Both the position numbers and the translations under genes were made by a program. 64,000 nt of DNA, taken from the NCBI GenBank assembly GCA_016278725.1, contig JADQBG010000003.1, positions 143,486 to 207,485 of the forward strand, in the 5' to 3' direction. The notes under the pieces were generated by a model. The model saw only the letters and a list, made by a program, of their open reading frames with translations. It had not been told where the DNA came from and searched no databases. Below, one piece after another: positions 8,289-28,178 of the stretch; position 1 is the first letter of the stretch; each line of letters starts with the position of its first letter. The DNA is from Actinomycetota bacterium. Lineage in GTDB: Bacteria > Actinomycetota > Thermoleophilia > RBG-16-64-13.

Positions 8289-8373
8289 TGTGCGCGTTTG
8301 CCGAGCTGTGATAACATCCGAGTTTGCGCGTTCGTTCGCTAACCCTTGCCCGTCTCAACGAGGAGTGACCCGT

Positions 8374-12156
<3,783 letters not shown>

Positions 12157-12186
12157 GACCGAGGACGAAGGTAAGGAGATCATCCT

Positions 12187-16569
<4,383 letters not shown>

Positions 16570-16612
16570 CCGAGGCAGGCAACAACCGCGCAAGAACCGA
16601 GATAGCGGACGC

Positions 16613-16641
16613 GGGGGGCGGCGCCTTTGTTGCAGCCCCCC
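16613..16641 (+). terminator. terminator-like hairpin after rpoC
   Basis: GGGGGGC/GCCCCCC stem followed by GAGCCCTTTGTTATACTT. Confidence 0.5.
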
Positions 16642-16658
16642 GAGCCCTTTGTTATACT
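16630..16658 (+). promoter_or_regulatory. str operon promoter TTGCAG-N17-TATACT
   Basis: Consensus hexamers about 100 bp upstream of rpsL. Confidence 0.6.
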
Positions 16659-16759
16659 TCGCCGTCGCGGTTTCGGCCGAGTGCTCCCTGTGAGGAGGAC
16701 GAGGCGGGAGCCGCAAAGGCATAAACGGGCATGCGGAATATCCAGATATAGGAGCATTT

Positions 16760-17131
16760 GTGCCGACGATTAATCAGCTGATCCGCAAAGGGCGGCAGCA
16801 GCAGGAAAAGAAGAACACGACCCCAGCCCTCAGGGGCGCACCGCAAAAGCGGGGCGTTTGCACCCGGGTGTACACGACCACTCCCAAGAAGCCGAACTCG
16901 GCCCTGCGGAAGGTTGCGCGCGTCCGGTTGACCAACGGGATGGAGATCACCGCTTACATTCCTGGAATCGGGCACAATCTCCAGGAGCACTCCGTGGTCT
17001 TGGTGCGCGGCGGCCGGGTCAAGGACCTGCCGGGCGTGCGTTACAAGGTCGTGCGGGCTGCTCTGGACGCGGCCGGCGTCGCCAACCGGAAGCAAAGTCG
17101 TTCCAAGTACGGCGTCAAAGCCGGCAGTTAG
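16760..17131 (+). CDS. rpsL: 30S ribosomal protein S12
   Basis: [11 protein letters not shown]...[17 protein letters not shown]. Confidence 0.98.
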   Translation: MPTINQLIRKGRQQQEKKNTTPALRGAPQKRGVCTRVYTTTPKKPNSALRKVARVRLTNGMEITAYIPGIGHNLQEHSVVLVRGGRVKDLPGVRYKVVRAALDAAGVANRKQSRSKYGVKAGS

Positions 17132-17151
17132 GTCAGGGGAGCTAGCACAAG

Positions 17152-17622
17152 ATGGCACGTAGAGCACGCGCATCAAAGCGGGATATAGTTCCCGATCCGG
17201 TCTACCGCAATCGGCTGGTGACTCAGCTCGTCAACCGGCTGATGCTGGACGGCAAGAAGTCTCTGGCCGAGCAGATCGTCTACGACGCGATGGACATTCT
17301 CCGCGAGAGGACCGGGCAGGACCCGGTGACGGTTCTCCGGGACGCGATCGAGAACATCCGTCCCTCTCTCGAGGTCAAGTCCCGCCGGGTGGGCGGCGCC
17401 AACTATCAGGTGCCGGTCGAAGTGGCGACGCGGCGGTCCTATACCCTGGCCGTCCGCTGGCTGGTCAACCACAGCCGGGACCGGCGCGAGAACAGCATGT
17501 CGACCCGCCTGGCCAACGAGCTGCTGGACAGCTTCAACCGCACGGGCACGACCATGAAGAAGAAGGAAGACCTGCTGCGCATGGCCGAGGCCAACAAAGC
17601 CTTTGCCCACTATCGCTGGTAG
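17152..17622 (+). CDS. rpsG: 30S ribosomal protein S7
   Basis: [20 protein letters not shown]...NKAFAHYRW. Confidence 0.98.
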   Translation: MARRARASKRDIVPDPVYRNRLVTQLVNRLMLDGKKSLAEQIVYDAMDILRERTGQDPVTVLRDAIENIRPSLEVKSRRVGGANYQVPVEVATRRSYTLAVRWLVNHSRDRRENSMSTRLANELLDSFNRTGTTMKKKEDLLRMAEANKAFAHYRW

Positions 17623-17700
17623 GCGGACCTTCGTTTTTTGAGCCGAAGTTCAACCGAGGTCTGATACAACCGGGCTTCAGTTGCTAAAGTATATGATTCG

Positions 17701-17737
17701 CGGCCCTGCCCCGGGAGCGAGCTTTCGGGCGGGGCCG
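17701..17737 (+). promoter_or_regulatory. GC-rich hairpin in the rpsG-fusA intergenic region
   Basis: CGGCCCTGCCC/GGGCGGGGCCG, 11 bp with one G-U. Confidence 0.5.
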
Positions 17738-17791
17738 ATGTGTGGGACGAAGTAGCGCAACATCACGAACGACGGGATACAGAGAACTAAC

Positions 17792-19903
17792 GTGGCACAG
17801 GTAACGGAGAAAAAGGTAGTTTCTAGCGGCAAGCGGCCGTTCCCGCTCGAGCGGGTGCGTAATATCGGCATCATGGCCCACATCGATGCCGGTAAGACGA
17901 CGACCACCGAGCGGATCCTGTACTACACCGGTCGGACCTACAAGATCGGCGAGGTGCATGACGGCGCCGCCGTCATGGATTGGATGGAACAGGAGCAGGA
18001 GCGCGGGATCACCATCACGGCGGCCGCCACCACCTGCGAATGGAAAGATCATCGAATCAACATTATAGACACGCCCGGGCACGTGGACTTCACTATGGAG
18101 GTCGAGCGATCCCTTCGGGTCCTGGACGGGGCCATCGCCCTTTTCGACTCGGTTGCGGGTGTCGAGCCGCAGTCGGAAACGGTCTGGCGGCAGGCCGACA
18201 AGTATCGGGTTCCCCGTATCGCCTTCATCAACAAGATGGACCGTACCGGCGCGGATTTCCGCCGCGGCGTTCAGACCATGATCGACCGCCTGCATGCCCA
18301 TCCCCTGGTCATCCAGCTTCCCATCGGGGCCGAGGACAACTTCCGCGGGATCGTGGACGTGATCCGGATGAAGGCCTACCTGTATAAGGACGACATGGGC
18401 GTGGAGTGGGACGAGCTCGACATCCCGGCCGAGATGCAGGCCGAGGCCGAGGAAGCCCACGCACAGATGATCGAGATGCTGGCCGACCATAGCGAAAACA
18501 TCATGATGGCCTACCTCGAGGGCGAAGAGGTGGCCGAGGCCGACGTGCGCGAGGCCATCCGAGAAGCGACGCTGAACATCGCGTTGGTGCCGGTGATGTG
18601 TGGATCAGCTTTCAAGAACAAGGGCGTCCAGATGTTGTTGGACGCCGTGCTCGAGTTCCTGCCATCGCCGCTGGATGTTCCTCCGGTAGAGGGTGTCGAT
18701 CCCAAGACCGGCGAAGAGATCATCCGCGAGGCCGGGGACGACCAGCCGTTTTCCGCGCTCGCCTTCAAGATCATGACCGACCCTTACGTCGGCAAGCTGA
18801 CCTTCTTCCGGGTCTATTCCGGTTCGCTCAAGTCGGGCTCTTACGTGTTCAACACGAGCAAGGGCAAGAAGGAGCGGGTGGGCCGCATCCTCCAGATGCA
18901 CGCCAACCACCGGGAAGACCGCGAGGAGATCTTCAGCGGGGACATCGCCGCGGCCGTCGGCCTGAAGGCCACGACCACCGGCGACACCCTGACCGACGCG
19001 GATCATCAGGTGATCCTGGAGTCCATCGAGTTCCCCGAGCCCGTGATTCACGTGGCCATCGAGCCCAAGACCAAGGCGGATCAGGACAAGCTGTCCGAGA
19101 GCCTGGTCAAGCTCTCCGAGGAGGACCCCACCTTCCGGGTCCGCACCGACGAGGAGACCGGCCAGACCATCATCGGCGGCATGGGCGAGCTTCATCTGGA
19201 GATCATCGTCGACCGTCTGCTGCGTGAATTCAAAGTGGACGCCAACGTTGGCCGTCCGCAGGTGGCCTACCGGGAGACCGTGCGCAAGCCGGTCGAGAAG
19301 GTGGAAGGCCGCTTCGTCCGGCAGACCGGCGGCCGCGGACAGTTTGGCCATGTGGTCATCCGCATGGAGCCGGCCGAGCCCGGAGAGGGCCTGGTCTTCA
19401 CCAACAAGATCGTCGGCGGATCAATCCCCCGCGAGTACATTCCGGCGGTCGAGGCCGGCGTGGCCGAAGCCATGGAAACCGGGGTCATCGCCGGGTTCCC
19501 CATGGTGGACATCAAGGTGGAGCTGTTCGACGGCTCCTATCATGAGGTCGACTCCTCGGAGATGGCCTTCAAGATCGCCGGTTCCATGGCCTTCAAGGAA
19601 GCGGCCAAGCGAGGCAAGCCGGTCCTGATGGAGCCGGTGGAAGCGGTCGAGGTCGTCGTTCCCGATGAGTACATGGGCGACGTGATGGGCGATCTCAGCG
19701 GCCGGCGCGGCCACATCCTGGGGATGGAACCGCGGGCGGGCGCACAGGTAATCCGCGCCGAGGTTCCCTTGGCGAGCATGTTCGGATACGCTACCGACCT
19801 TCGCTCGATGTCGCAGGGTCGGGCGGTATACACCATGCAGTTCAGTCACTATTCTGAGGTGCCGAACAGCGTTGCTGAGGAGATCATCGCTCAGCGCGGC
19901 TAA
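17792..19903 (+). CDS. fusA: elongation factor G
   Basis: [22 protein letters not shown]. Confidence 0.98.
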   Translation: MAQVTEKKVVSSGKRPFPLERVRNIGIMAHIDAGKTTTTERILYYTGRTYKIGEVHDGAAVMDWMEQEQERGITITAAATTCEWKDHRINIIDTPGHVDFTMEVERSLRVLDGAIALFDSVAGVEPQSETVWRQADKYRVPRIAFINKMDRTGADFRRGVQTMIDRLHAHPLVIQLPIGAEDNFRGIVDVIRMKAYLYKDDMGVEWDELDIPAEMQAEAEEAHAQMIEMLADHSENIMMAYLEGEEVAEADVREAIREATLNIALVPVMCGSAFKNKGVQMLLDAVLEFLPSPLDVPPVEGVDPKTGEEIIREAGDDQPFSALAFKIMTDPYVGKLTFFRVYSGSLKSGSYVFNTSKGKKERVGRILQMHANHREDREEIFSGDIAAAVGLKATTTGDTLTDADHQVILESIEFPEPVIHVAIEPKTKADQDKLSESLVKLSEEDPTFRVRTDEETGQTIIGGMGELHLEIIVDRLLREFKVDANVGRPQVAYRETVRKPVEKVEGRFVRQTGGRGQFGHVVIRMEPAEPGEGLVFTNKIVGGSIPREYIPAVEAGVAEAMETGVIAGFPMVDIKVELFDGSYHEVDSSEMAFKIAGSMAFKEAAKRGKPVLMEPVEAVEVVVPDEYMGDVMGDLSGRRGHILGMEPRAGAQVIRAEVPLASMFGYATDLRSMSQGRAVYTMQFSHYSEVPNSVAEEIIAQRG

Positions 19904-19987
19904 CCGGCGTTAAACAAGGGCCAAGGGGCCGGCCGGTGTGCGGCGGCCTTTGAAGCAGACTGTCAGGCGACAGGAGGAAAGGAAGAA

Positions 19988-21193
19988 ATGGCGAAGGCGA
20001 AGTTCGAGCGGACGAAGCCGCACGTGAACATCGGGACGATTGGTCACGTCGACCACGGCAAGACCACCCTTACCGCGGCGATCACGTGCTGCCTCGCGTC
20101 CCGCAACCCCAACATTGCCGTACGGAGCTTCGACTCCATCGACAACGCTCCCGAGGAGCGCGAGCGCGGCATCACCATTGCCACCGCTCACGTGGAGTAC
20201 GAGACCGAGAACCGGCACTATGCCCACGTGGACTGCCCGGGGCACGCCGACTACATCAAGAACATGATCACCGGTGCCGCCCAGATGGACGGAGCGATCC
20301 TGGTCGTTTCCGCCGCTGACGGCCCCATGCCCCAGACGCGTGAGCACATCCTGCTCGCCCGCCAGGTCGGCGTCCCCTACATCGTGGTCTTCCTCAACAA
20401 GGCCGACATGGTCGACGACCCCGAGCTCCTCGAGCTGGTCGAGATGGAAGTGCGCGAACTGCTGACCGAGTACGAGTTCCCCGGGGACGACATCCCCATC
20501 GTGACCGGCTCCGCCCTCAAGGCGCTCGAGTGCGGTTGCGGCGGCGACGAGTGCGAAGCCTGCAAGCCGATCCTCGAGCTGATGGACGCGGTGGACAGCT
20601 ACCTGCCCGAGCCGCAGCGCGACACGGACAAGCCCTTCCTGATGCCCATCGAGGACGTCTTCACCATCCAAGGCCGCGGCACCGTGGTGACCGGCCGGGT
20701 GGATCGTGGAATCGTCAAGGTCGGCGAAGAGGTCGAGATCGTCGGTATCCACGACAAGGTCGTGAAGACCGTCGCCACCGGCGTCGAGATGTTCCGTAAG
20801 CTGCTGGACGAAGGCGTTGCCGGCGACAACATCGGCGTGCTGCTCCGCGGCATCAAGCGGGAAGACGTCGAGCGCGGCCAGGTGCTGGCCAAGCCGGGCA
20901 GCATCACGCCCCACACCGACTTCGAGGCCGAAGTGTACGTCCTGTCCCGGGAAGAAGGCGGACGTCACACTCCGTTCTTCCACGGATACCGTCCGCAGTT
21001 TTACTTCCGGACGACCGACGTGACCGGCGACGTCACCCTCGAAGAGGGCGTCGAGATGGTCATGCCTGGTGACAACACGAACCTGAACGTCAGCCTGATC
21101 ACTCCCATCGCCATGGAGGAAGGCCTCCGCTTCGCCATCCGCGAAGGCGGCCGGACCGTGGGCGCGGGCGTGGTCACCAAGATCATCAAGTAA
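19988..21193 (+). CDS. tuf: elongation factor Tu with Cys-rich insertion
   Basis: [29 protein letters not shown] at 20531-20563. Confidence 0.98.
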   Translation: MAKAKFERTKPHVNIGTIGHVDHGKTTLTAAITCCLASRNPNIAVRSFDSIDNAPEERERGITIATAHVEYETENRHYAHVDCPGHADYIKNMITGAAQMDGAILVVSAADGPMPQTREHILLARQVGVPYIVVFLNKADMVDDPELLELVEMEVRELLTEYEFPGDDIPIVTGSALKALECGCGGDECEACKPILELMDAVDSYLPEPQRDTDKPFLMPIEDVFTIQGRGTVVTGRVDRGIVKVGEEVEIVGIHDKVVKTVATGVEMFRKLLDEGVAGDNIGVLLRGIKREDVERGQVLAKPGSITPHTDFEAEVYVLSREEGGRHTPFFHGYRPQFYFRTTDVTGDVTLEEGVEMVMPGDNTNLNVSLITPIAMEEGLRFAIREGGRTVGAGVVTKIIK

Positions 21194-21263
21194 CAGCTTA
21201 GGCGCATTGGAGCGGGGCGGCGGCAGCCGCCCCGCTCTCGAGCACGATAGAGGCGAGGACACG

Positions 21264-21572
21264 TTGGCACAGCAGAAAATACGGATACGGCTCAAAGCGT
21301 ATGACCACGAGCTCGTGGACAGGAGCGCCCGCAGCATCGTGGAAACGGCCGAGCGTACCGGCGCCACGATTTCGGGACCGGTTCCTCTGCCCACCGAGAA
21401 GAACGTCTACTGCGTGATCCGGAGCCCGTTCAAAGACAAGGATTCGCGGGAGCATTTCGAGATCCGCACACACAAGCGTCTGATCGACATCCACCAACCG
21501 ACTCCCAAGACCGTGGATTCGCTGATGCGGATGGATCTGCCCGCGGGCGTCGACATCGAGATCAAGTTGTGA
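21264..21572 (+). CDS. rpsJ: 30S ribosomal protein S10 (TTG start)
   Basis: [28 protein letters not shown]. Confidence 0.96.
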   Translation: MAQQKIRIRLKAYDHELVDRSARSIVETAERTGATISGPVPLPTEKNVYCVIRSPFKDKDSREHFEIRTHKRLIDIHQPTPKTVDSLMRMDLPAGVDIEIKL

Positions 21573-22180
21573 TGAAGGCAATACTAGGAAAAAAGCTGGG
21601 CATGACCCAGGTCTTCGGCGAGGACGGCACCGTGACCTCGGTGACCGTGCTGCAGGCCGGGCCCTGTGTGGTGACCCAAAAGAAGACGACGCAACGGGAC
21701 GGCTACGAGGCGACTCAACTCGCCTTCCAAGAAGTCAAGGCCAAGAAGCTGAACAAGCCCCTCCTGGGCCATCTGAAAAAGAGTGGGGCCGCTCCGCACC
21801 GGCATCTGGTCGAGGTTCCGGGCAGCGACGAGCTGACCGTGGGCGACACCGTGACCGTCGAGGTGTTCGAGCCCGGCGACAAGATCCGCGTGAGCGGCAT
21901 CGGCAAGGGCAAGGGCTTCCAGGGCGTCATGAAGCGGCACAACTTCAAGGGCGGCCCCGGCGGGCACGGCGCTCGTTTCCATCGGGCCCCGGGCTCGATC
22001 GGCGCCTCCGCGAGCCCTGCGCGCGTCTTCAAAGGCACGCGCCTCCCGGGGCAGATGGGCAACAAGAAAGTCACTCAATCCGGGTTGACGGTGGTAAGCA
22101 CCGACCCCGAACGGAACCTCCTGCTGATCAAGGGCGCGGTGCCCGGCGGCAAGGGTTCCCTCGTGTTCGTCAGAGGATAG
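21572..22180 (+). CDS. rplC: 50S ribosomal protein L3
   Basis: [19 protein letters not shown]. Confidence 0.97.
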   Translation: MKAILGKKLGMTQVFGEDGTVTSVTVLQAGPCVVTQKKTTQRDGYEATQLAFQEVKAKKLNKPLLGHLKKSGAAPHRHLVEVPGSDELTVGDTVTVEVFEPGDKIRVSGIGKGKGFQGVMKRHNFKGGPGGHGARFHRAPGSIGASASPARVFKGTRLPGQMGNKKVTQSGLTVVSTDPERNLLLIKGAVPGGKGSLVFVRG

Positions 22181-22185
22181 GATCG

Positions 22186-22809
22186 ATGCCAGCACTACCG
22201 AAGATAGACGACAAGGGAGCGACAATCGGCGAGGCACAGCTCGCGGACGCCCTCGTGGAGTCGGGGTTCAACATGGGCCTCGTGCACGAGGTGGTTCGGG
22301 CCGAGCAGGCCGCCGCTCGGCAGGGGACGCACTCCGCCAAGTCGCGCGGTGAAGTGGCCGCCACCGGCGCCAAGCCGTGGCGGCAAAAAGGCACGGGCCG
22401 CGCCCGCGCCGGCCGCAGCAGCGTGCCGCACTGGACAAAGGGTGGCGTGGCGTTCCCGCCGAAGCCCCGCGACCACGAATTCAAGGTGAACAAGAAGGTT
22501 CGCGCCAAGGCCTATCGACAGGCGCTGGGTAATCTGGTCGAGGCCGGGGCCGTGCGCGTGCTTGGCGGAGCTGAATTCGAACTGCCCTCCACCAGCAAAG
22601 CGGCCGCGATTCTGGCTGAAGCCGCCATCGAAAAGCCGCTGCTCGTGATCGGCCTGCCGGAAGACGTGGAGCTCCTGCTGAGCTTCCGCAATCTCCCGCA
22701 GACCCGGGTGATGCTCTGGAGCGAGGTCGGCGTTCAGGACTACGTGTGGGCGCGCAGCGTGCTCGTCACGGAGTCGGCGTTCACCGCCCTGCAGGGAGGC
22801 GAAGCCTAA
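22186..22809 (+). CDS. rplD: 50S ribosomal protein L4
   Basis: RQGTHSAKSRGEVAATGAKPWRQKGTGRARAG. Confidence 0.97.
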   Translation: MPALPKIDDKGATIGEAQLADALVESGFNMGLVHEVVRAEQAAARQGTHSAKSRGEVAATGAKPWRQKGTGRARAGRSSVPHWTKGGVAFPPKPRDHEFKVNKKVRAKAYRQALGNLVEAGAVRVLGGAEFELPSTSKAAAILAEAAIEKPLLVIGLPEDVELLLSFRNLPQTRVMLWSEVGVQDYVWARSVLVTESAFTALQGGEA

Positions 22810-22810
22810 G

Positions 22811-23095
22811 ATGGATGCCAGGCAGATCATCATGCGTCCGGTCATCTCCGAGAAGAGTTATGACCAGATCGAGCAGAACAAGTACACCTTCGAGGTTCAC
22901 AGCAAGGCGACCAAAGGCCACATCCGCGATGCGGTCGAGGAGATCTTTGGTGTGAGCGTGATCGGGGTCAACACCATCAACATGAAGGCCAAGCCCAAGC
23001 GGCGTGGCATGACCCGGGGCCGCACCCGTCAGTGGAAAAAGGCCGTGGTCGAACTTGCTCCGGGTGACCGGATCGAGTTCTTCGGCGCGACGTAG
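22811..23095 (+). CDS. rplW: 50S ribosomal protein L23
   Basis: [21 protein letters not shown]. Confidence 0.97.
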   Translation: MDARQIIMRPVISEKSYDQIEQNKYTFEVHSKATKGHIRDAVEEIFGVSVIGVNTINMKAKPKRRGMTRGRTRQWKKAVVELAPGDRIEFFGAT

Positions 23096-23121
23096 GACCG
23101 GGAAGGAAGAGTAGGAGGAAC

Positions 23122-23955
23122 ATGGCTGTCAAGAAATACAGGCCGACCTCCCCGGGCCGACGGTTCAGCACCACGCCCGGGTTCGAAGAGGTCACCAAGT
23201 CCGAGCCGGAGAAGTCGCTCACTGTTTCCATCAAGAGGAAGGGTGGGCGGAACAACAACGGCCGGATCACGACGCGTCATCAGGGCGGGGGCCACAAAAG
23301 GCTCTACCGGATCATCGATTTCAAGCGGGACAAGGACGGGGTTCCCGGCCGGGTCGCCTCGATCGAGTACGACCCCAACCGCAGCGCCCGCATCGCCTTG
23401 ATCCATTACTTCGATGGTGAGAAGCGTTACATCCTGGCGCCGAACAAGCTGAAGGTGGGCGATCAGATCGAGTCCGGACCGGAAGCCGACATCAAGGTGG
23501 GTAACGCCCTGCCCATGCGCAGGATCCCCACCGGGACGACGGTGCACAACATCGAGTTGCACATCGGCAAAGGCGGCCAGTTGGCGCGTTCCGCCGGCAC
23601 CGGCTCGCAGATCATGGCGAAAGAAGGCAACTACGCCGTCCTGCGCCTGCCCTCGGGCGAGATGCGCCGGGTTCACCTGGACTGCCGGGCGACCGTCGGT
23701 CAGATCGGCAACGCCGAGCACGAGAACCTCACCGGCGGCAAGGCCGGGCGCAGCCGCTGGCGCGGCGTCCGCCCGACCGTCCGGGGCACGACCATGAACC
23801 CGGTCGATCACCCGCACGGCGGCGGCGAGGGATCCACCCCTCCGGGGCGCCATCCGGTGACCCCCTGGGGCGTACCCACTTTGGGACACAAGACCCGGAA
23901 GGCCAACAAGCCCTCCAGCAAGTACATCATCCGGCGACGCGGCAAGGGACGATAG
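23122..23955 (+). CDS. rplB: 50S ribosomal protein L2
   Basis: [13 protein letters not shown]...[12 protein letters not shown]. Confidence 0.98.
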   Translation: MAVKKYRPTSPGRRFSTTPGFEEVTKSEPEKSLTVSIKRKGGRNNNGRITTRHQGGGHKRLYRIIDFKRDKDGVPGRVASIEYDPNRSARIALIHYFDGEKRYILAPNKLKVGDQIESGPEADIKVGNALPMRRIPTGTTVHNIELHIGKGGQLARSAGTGSQIMAKEGNYAVLRLPSGEMRRVHLDCRATVGQIGNAEHENLTGGKAGRSRWRGVRPTVRGTTMNPVDHPHGGGEGSTPPGRHPVTPWGVPTLGHKTRKANKPSSKYIIRRRGKGR

Positions 23956-23964
23956 GAGTAGAAC

Positions 23965-24246
23965 GTGGCACGATCGAGCAAGAAGGCTCCCTTCGTCGAA
24001 GAGAGGTTGATGCAGCGCATCGAGCGCATGAATCAGACGGGCGAGAAGCGCATGCTGAGGACCTGGTCCCGCGCTTCGGTCATCTATCCCGAGATGGTGG
24101 GCCATACGATCGCGGTGCACGACGGGCGCAAGCACGTGCCCATCTACATCAGCGAGAGCATGGTGGGCCATCGCCTGGGCGAGTTTGCCCTGACCCGTAC
24201 CTACCGCGGCCACAGTGGCGGTAAAGAGAAACGGGCGAGGAGATAG
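23965..24246 (+). CDS. rpsS: 30S ribosomal protein S19
   Basis: [18 protein letters not shown]. Confidence 0.97.
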   Translation: MARSSKKAPFVEERLMQRIERMNQTGEKRMLRTWSRASVIYPEMVGHTIAVHDGRKHVPIYISESMVGHRLGEFALTRTYRGHSGGKEKRARR

Positions 24247-24248
24247 CC

Positions 24249-24587
24249 ATGGTCGACGCGACAGCGAAATACGTCCGGGTTTCCCCTCGGAAGGCCCGGT
24301 TGGTGGTAGATCTGATTCGGGGCAAGTCGGTGCAGGAGGCGGATTCGATCCTGATGCTGACTCCCCGGGGCGCGTCCCCCGAGGTGCGTAAAGTGCTGAA
24401 GTCCGCGCTGGCGAATGCGGAGAACAACCACGACATGGACGGCGACGAACTGATTGTTGCCCGTGCCTTTGTCAACGAAGGTCCGACGCTGCGGCGCTTC
24501 CGTCCGCGGGCGATGGGCCGGGCGACTCGTATCCGCAAGCGGACCAGTCACATCACCATCTCTCTGGACGAGAGAAAGGAGTCGTAG
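24249..24587 (+). CDS. rplV: 50S ribosomal protein L22
   Basis: [21 protein letters not shown]. Confidence 0.97.
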   Translation: MVDATAKYVRVSPRKARLVVDLIRGKSVQEADSILMLTPRGASPEVRKVLKSALANAENNHDMDGDELIVARAFVNEGPTLRRFRPRAMGRATRIRKRTSHITISLDERKES

Positions 24588-24590
24588 CTA

Positions 24591-25304
24591 GTGGGTCAGA
24601 AGGTACATCCGGAGGGACTCCGGCTAGGCATCATCCACGATTGGAAGGCCCACTGGTTCACCGAGCGGAGCTACGCCGACTTCCTCAAAGAAGACCTGGC
24701 GATCCGGCGGCACATCCAGACCAAGATGGGTCATGCCGGTCTTTCCGATATCGTGATCCGCAAGGACACGAACAAGATCGTGATCGACATCTATACCGCC
24801 CGTCCCGGCATCGTGATCGGTAAGTCGGGGTCCGAAGTCGACGCTCTGCGTCGCGAGATCCACGACATGACGGGCAAAGCCGTCCACATCAACATCACCG
24901 AGATCAAACGGCCCGAACTGGACGCCAGCCTGGTGGCTCAGTCCATCGCCGAGCAGCTCGCCAACCGGGTGAGTTTCCGGCGCGCGATGAAGCGGGCGAT
25001 CACTTCGGCCGTGCGCTCCGGCGCGGAAGGCATCAAGGTGCGCTCGGCGGGACGTCTGGGCGGCGCCGAGATGGCCCGGATCGAAGGCTACAGCGAGGGG
25101 CGCGTGCCCCTTCACACTCTGCGGGCCGATATCGATTACGGCTTTGCCGAGGCGAACACCACCTTCGGCAAGATCGGCGTGAAGGTGTGGATCAACAAGG
25201 GCGAGGTAATGCCCGAGGGCTTCGCGGAGGAGGCGGGCGACCGCGACCGCGACAGGCTCGGAATCGTCGACAACCGGCGGCGGAGGGGCGGACCGCAGTC
25301 CTAG
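24591..25304 (+). CDS. rpsC: 30S ribosomal protein S3
   Basis: [23 protein letters not shown]. Confidence 0.98.
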   Translation: MGQKVHPEGLRLGIIHDWKAHWFTERSYADFLKEDLAIRRHIQTKMGHAGLSDIVIRKDTNKIVIDIYTARPGIVIGKSGSEVDALRREIHDMTGKAVHINITEIKRPELDASLVAQSIAEQLANRVSFRRAMKRAITSAVRSGAEGIKVRSAGRLGGAEMARIEGYSEGRVPLHTLRADIDYGFAEANTTFGKIGVKVWINKGEVMPEGFAEEAGDRDRDRLGIVDNRRRRGGPQS

Positions 25305-25396
25305 GCTCAGGGAGCGGCTGTCGGAGGGGTCTCCCTCTCCGGTTGATGGCCACACCCGAGACCGTGTGACGCGGACGCCAGGAGAACGAGGAAACG

Positions 25397-25819
25397 ATGC
25401 TACTACCCAAGAGAATAAAGTACCGCAAGCAGCAGCGCGGCAGACGCGCCGGTAAGGCCAAGGGCCAGACCAGCGTGCAGTTCGGTGAGTATGGTCTGCA
25501 GGCGCTCGAGGCCGGCTGGGTGACCAACCGGCAGATCGAGGCCGCCCGGGTTGCCATGACCCGCAAGATCAAGCGGGGGGGCAAGGTGTGGATCAACATC
25601 TTCCCGCATAAGCCGGTGACGGCGAAGCCGGCCGAGACCCGGATGGGCTCGGGCAAGGGTTCCCCCGATAAATGGGTGGCCGTGATCAAGCCCGGCCGGG
25701 TGATGTTCGAACTGGCCGGCGTGCCCGAGGACCTGGCGAAAGAGGCCATCCGCCTCGCCGCCCAGAAGCTCCCGGTCAAGGCACGTTTCGTGGCGAGGGA
25801 GGACGGCTTTGAAGGTTAA
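25397..25819 (+). CDS. rplP: 50S ribosomal protein L16
   Basis: [16 protein letters not shown]. Confidence 0.97.
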   Translation: MLLPKRIKYRKQQRGRRAGKAKGQTSVQFGEYGLQALEAGWVTNRQIEAARVAMTRKIKRGGKVWINIFPHKPVTAKPAETRMGSGKGSPDKWVAVIKPGRVMFELAGVPEDLAKEAIRLAAQKLPVKARFVAREDGFEG

Positions 25820-26003
25820 CGAGATCAACGAGATGGACGGCCAGGAACTGGAGCAGCTGCTCAAGCAAAACCGCGAGGAGCTTTTCAACCTGCGGTTCCA
25901 GCATGCGACCGGGCAGCTCGAGAACACCGCGCGCCTGAAGCAGGTCCGGCGGGACATCGCCCGGATACTGACCGTGAAGAGCTACAAGGAGAAGGAGCAG
26001 TAG
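25809..26003 (+). CDS. rpmC: 50S ribosomal protein L29
   Basis: [38 protein letters not shown]. Confidence 0.95.
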   Translation: MKVNEINEMDGQELEQLLKQNREELFNLRFQHATGQLENTARLKQVRRDIARILTVKSYKEKEQ

Positions 26004-26261
26004 ATGGCCGGTGAAGGCACCCAACGGGAGCGCCAGGGCCTGGTGGTCTCGGATGCGATGGATAAGACCGTCGTCGTCGAGGTGACCGCGGCCAAGCCGC
26101 ACCCTCTCTATAAAAAGGTCATGCGCCGCACCGTGCGGCTGAAGGCCCACGACGAGCAGAACACCGCCCAGGTGGGTGACACCGTGCTGGTGCGTGAGTG
26201 CCGCCCCCTGTCCAAGGACAAGAGCTGGCGGCTGATCGAAGTGCTGCAGCGGGCTGAGTAA
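26004..26261 (+). CDS. rpsQ: 30S ribosomal protein S17
   Basis: [19 protein letters not shown]. Confidence 0.96.
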   Translation: MAGEGTQRERQGLVVSDAMDKTVVVEVTAAKPHPLYKKVMRRTVRLKAHDEQNTAQVGDTVLVRECRPLSKDKSWRLIEVLQRAE

Positions 26262-26293
26262 GCCGCCCTACCAAGAGACGGGAAACGAGAGCG

Positions 26294-26662
26294 ATGGTAC
26301 AGGTAGAAACGAGACTCAAGGTCGCCGATAACACCGGCGCTCGCGAGCTCCTCTGCATCCGGATCACGGGCGGCTCCCGCCGGCGCTATGCCGGCGTGGG
26401 CGATGTCATCGTGGGCACGGTCAAAGAGGCGACCCCGGGCGGCTCGGTGAAAAAAGGCGAAGTGGTTCAGGCTGTGGTGGTGCGGGTCAAGAAACCCTTC
26501 GGGCGCAAGGACGGCACCTACATCGGCTTCGACGAGAACGCCGCAGTCCTGATCGACCGTCAGAACAACCCGCGGGGCACGCGGATCTTCGGCCCGGTGG
26601 CCCGCGAACTGCGTGACAAGAACTTCACGCGGATCGTGTCCCTGGCTCCGGAGGTGCTGTAG
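26294..26662 (+). CDS. rplN: 50S ribosomal protein L14
   Basis: [22 protein letters not shown]. Confidence 0.98.
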   Translation: MVQVETRLKVADNTGARELLCIRITGGSRRRYAGVGDVIVGTVKEATPGGSVKKGEVVQAVVVRVKKPFGRKDGTYIGFDENAAVLIDRQNNPRGTRIFGPVARELRDKNFTRIVSLAPEVL

Positions 26663-26665
26663 ACC

Positions 26666-27013
26666 ATGGGCAAGACCAAGACCAAAGACAACTTCACCAA
26701 GAAGATCAGAAGGGGCGACACCGTCCGCGTGATTCAGGGCAAAGAGACCGGCAAGCAGGGCAAGATCCTGCGGGTCATCCCCGAAGACAACCGCGTGGTC
26801 GTCGAGCGCGTGAACTTCATCAAGCGTCACGTCCGCCCCACTCAGCGCAATCCCCAGGGTGGCGTCATCGAGCGCGAAGCGCCGCTTCCGATCTCGAACG
26901 TCATGCTGATATGTCCCGGCTGCGGCGAGGCCGCCCGGGTGGGGATGCGCGAAGAAGGCGATGAGAAGGTTCGCTACTGTAAGAAGTGCGACGTAACCGT
27001 GGATAAAGGCTAG
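26666..27013 (+). CDS. rplX: 50S ribosomal protein L24 (with CxxC pair)
   Basis: [26 protein letters not shown]...CKKC. Confidence 0.97.
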   Translation: MGKTKTKDNFTKKIRRGDTVRVIQGKETGKQGKILRVIPEDNRVVVERVNFIKRHVRPTQRNPQGGVIEREAPLPISNVMLICPGCGEAARVGMREEGDEKVRYCKKCDVTVDKG

Positions 27014-27017
27014 GCAG

Positions 27018-27563
27018 ATGGCGCCCAGGCTAAAAGAGAGATATCAACAGGAGATTCTGCCCGAACTGCGTGAGGAGTTCGGGTACGACAACGTGATGCA
27101 GGTCCCCCGGGTCACCAAGCTGACCGTGAACATGGGCCTTGGCGAGGCATCGCAGGACGCGAAGCAGTTGGAGGAAGCCGGCGAGCAGTTGGCCGCCATC
27201 ACCGGGCAGAAGGCCCAGGTGCGGCGGGCGCGCAAGTCGATCGCCAACTTCAAGGTCCGTGAGGGCATGCCTGTCGGCCTCCGGGTCACGCTGCGCGGTG
27301 ACCGGATGTGGGAGATGCTCGACCGCTTGATCAGCATAGCGCTCCCCCGGATCCGTGACTTCCGGGGCATCTCCCCGGACGCCTTCGACCGGGACGGCAA
27401 CTACAACCTCGGCCTTCGGGAGCAGATCATCTTCCCGGAGATCGACTACGACAAGATCGACCGGGTGCGGGGGATGGACATCGCCATCACCACCACCGCC
27501 ACGAACCCCGAAGAGGGGCGGGCTCTGCTGCGCAAGCTGGGCATGCCCTTCCGGCAGAGCTAG
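27018..27563 (+). CDS. rplE: 50S ribosomal protein L5
   Basis: [36 protein letters not shown]. Confidence 0.98.
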   Translation: MAPRLKERYQQEILPELREEFGYDNVMQVPRVTKLTVNMGLGEASQDAKQLEEAGEQLAAITGQKAQVRRARKSIANFKVREGMPVGLRVTLRGDRMWEMLDRLISIALPRIRDFRGISPDAFDRDGNYNLGLREQIIFPEIDYDKIDRVRGMDIAITTTATNPEEGRALLRKLGMPFRQS

Positions 27564-27581
27564 GAAGAGGAGCACTAGTTA

Positions 27582-27767
27582 ATGGCCAAGAAGTCGCAAA
27601 TCGCGAAGAACAGGCGCCCGGCCAAGTTCTCCACCCGGGCCTACAACCGATGCAACCGGTGTGGGCGGCCGCGGGGTTATTACCGCAAGTTCGGCCTGTG
27701 CCGAATCTGCCTGCGGGATCTCGCGCACCAGGGCGTAGTTCCCGGCGTCACCAAGTCGAGCTGGTAG
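27582..27767 (+). CDS. rpsZ: 30S ribosomal protein S14 type Z
   Basis: [22 protein letters not shown]. Confidence 0.97.
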   Translation: MAKKSQIAKNRRPAKFSTRAYNRCNRCGRPRGYYRKFGLCRICLRDLAHQGVVPGVTKSSW

Positions 27768-27776
27768 GGGGTAGAG

Positions 27777-28172
27777 ATGCTGACTGATCCTATCGCCGAT
27801 ATGCTCACTCGGATCCGGAATGGCAACAAAGCCATGATGCAAGAGGTCCGGATGCCGGCCTCCAAGCTCAAGGTCGACATTGCCGGGATCCTCAAGGACG
27901 AAGGCTATATCGCGGACGTCCGGGTCGAGAAAGGCGAGAGCTACGACGAGCTGATCCTCGAGTTGAAATACACCGAGGACCGTCGGCGCGTGATTTCGCA
28001 AATCAAGCGCATCAGCAAGCCGGGCCGCCGGATCTACGCCAAGAAGGACAAGCTCCCCCGCGTGCTGGGAGGCCTGGGGACGGCGATCATGTCGACGTCT
28101 CACGGGGTGATGACCTCGCGGGAAGCGAAGCGCCTGGGTGTTGGCGGCGAAGTCGTCTGCTTCGTGTGGTAA
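27777..28172 (+). CDS. rpsH: 30S ribosomal protein S8
   Basis: MLTDPIADMLTRIRNGN...STSHGVMTSREAKRLGVGGEVVCFVW. Confidence 0.98.
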   Translation: MLTDPIADMLTRIRNGNKAMMQEVRMPASKLKVDIAGILKDEGYIADVRVEKGESYDELILELKYTEDRRRVISQIKRISKPGRRIYAKKDKLPRVLGGLGTAIMSTSHGVMTSREAKRLGVGGEVVCFVW

Positions 28173-28178
28173 TGCAAT

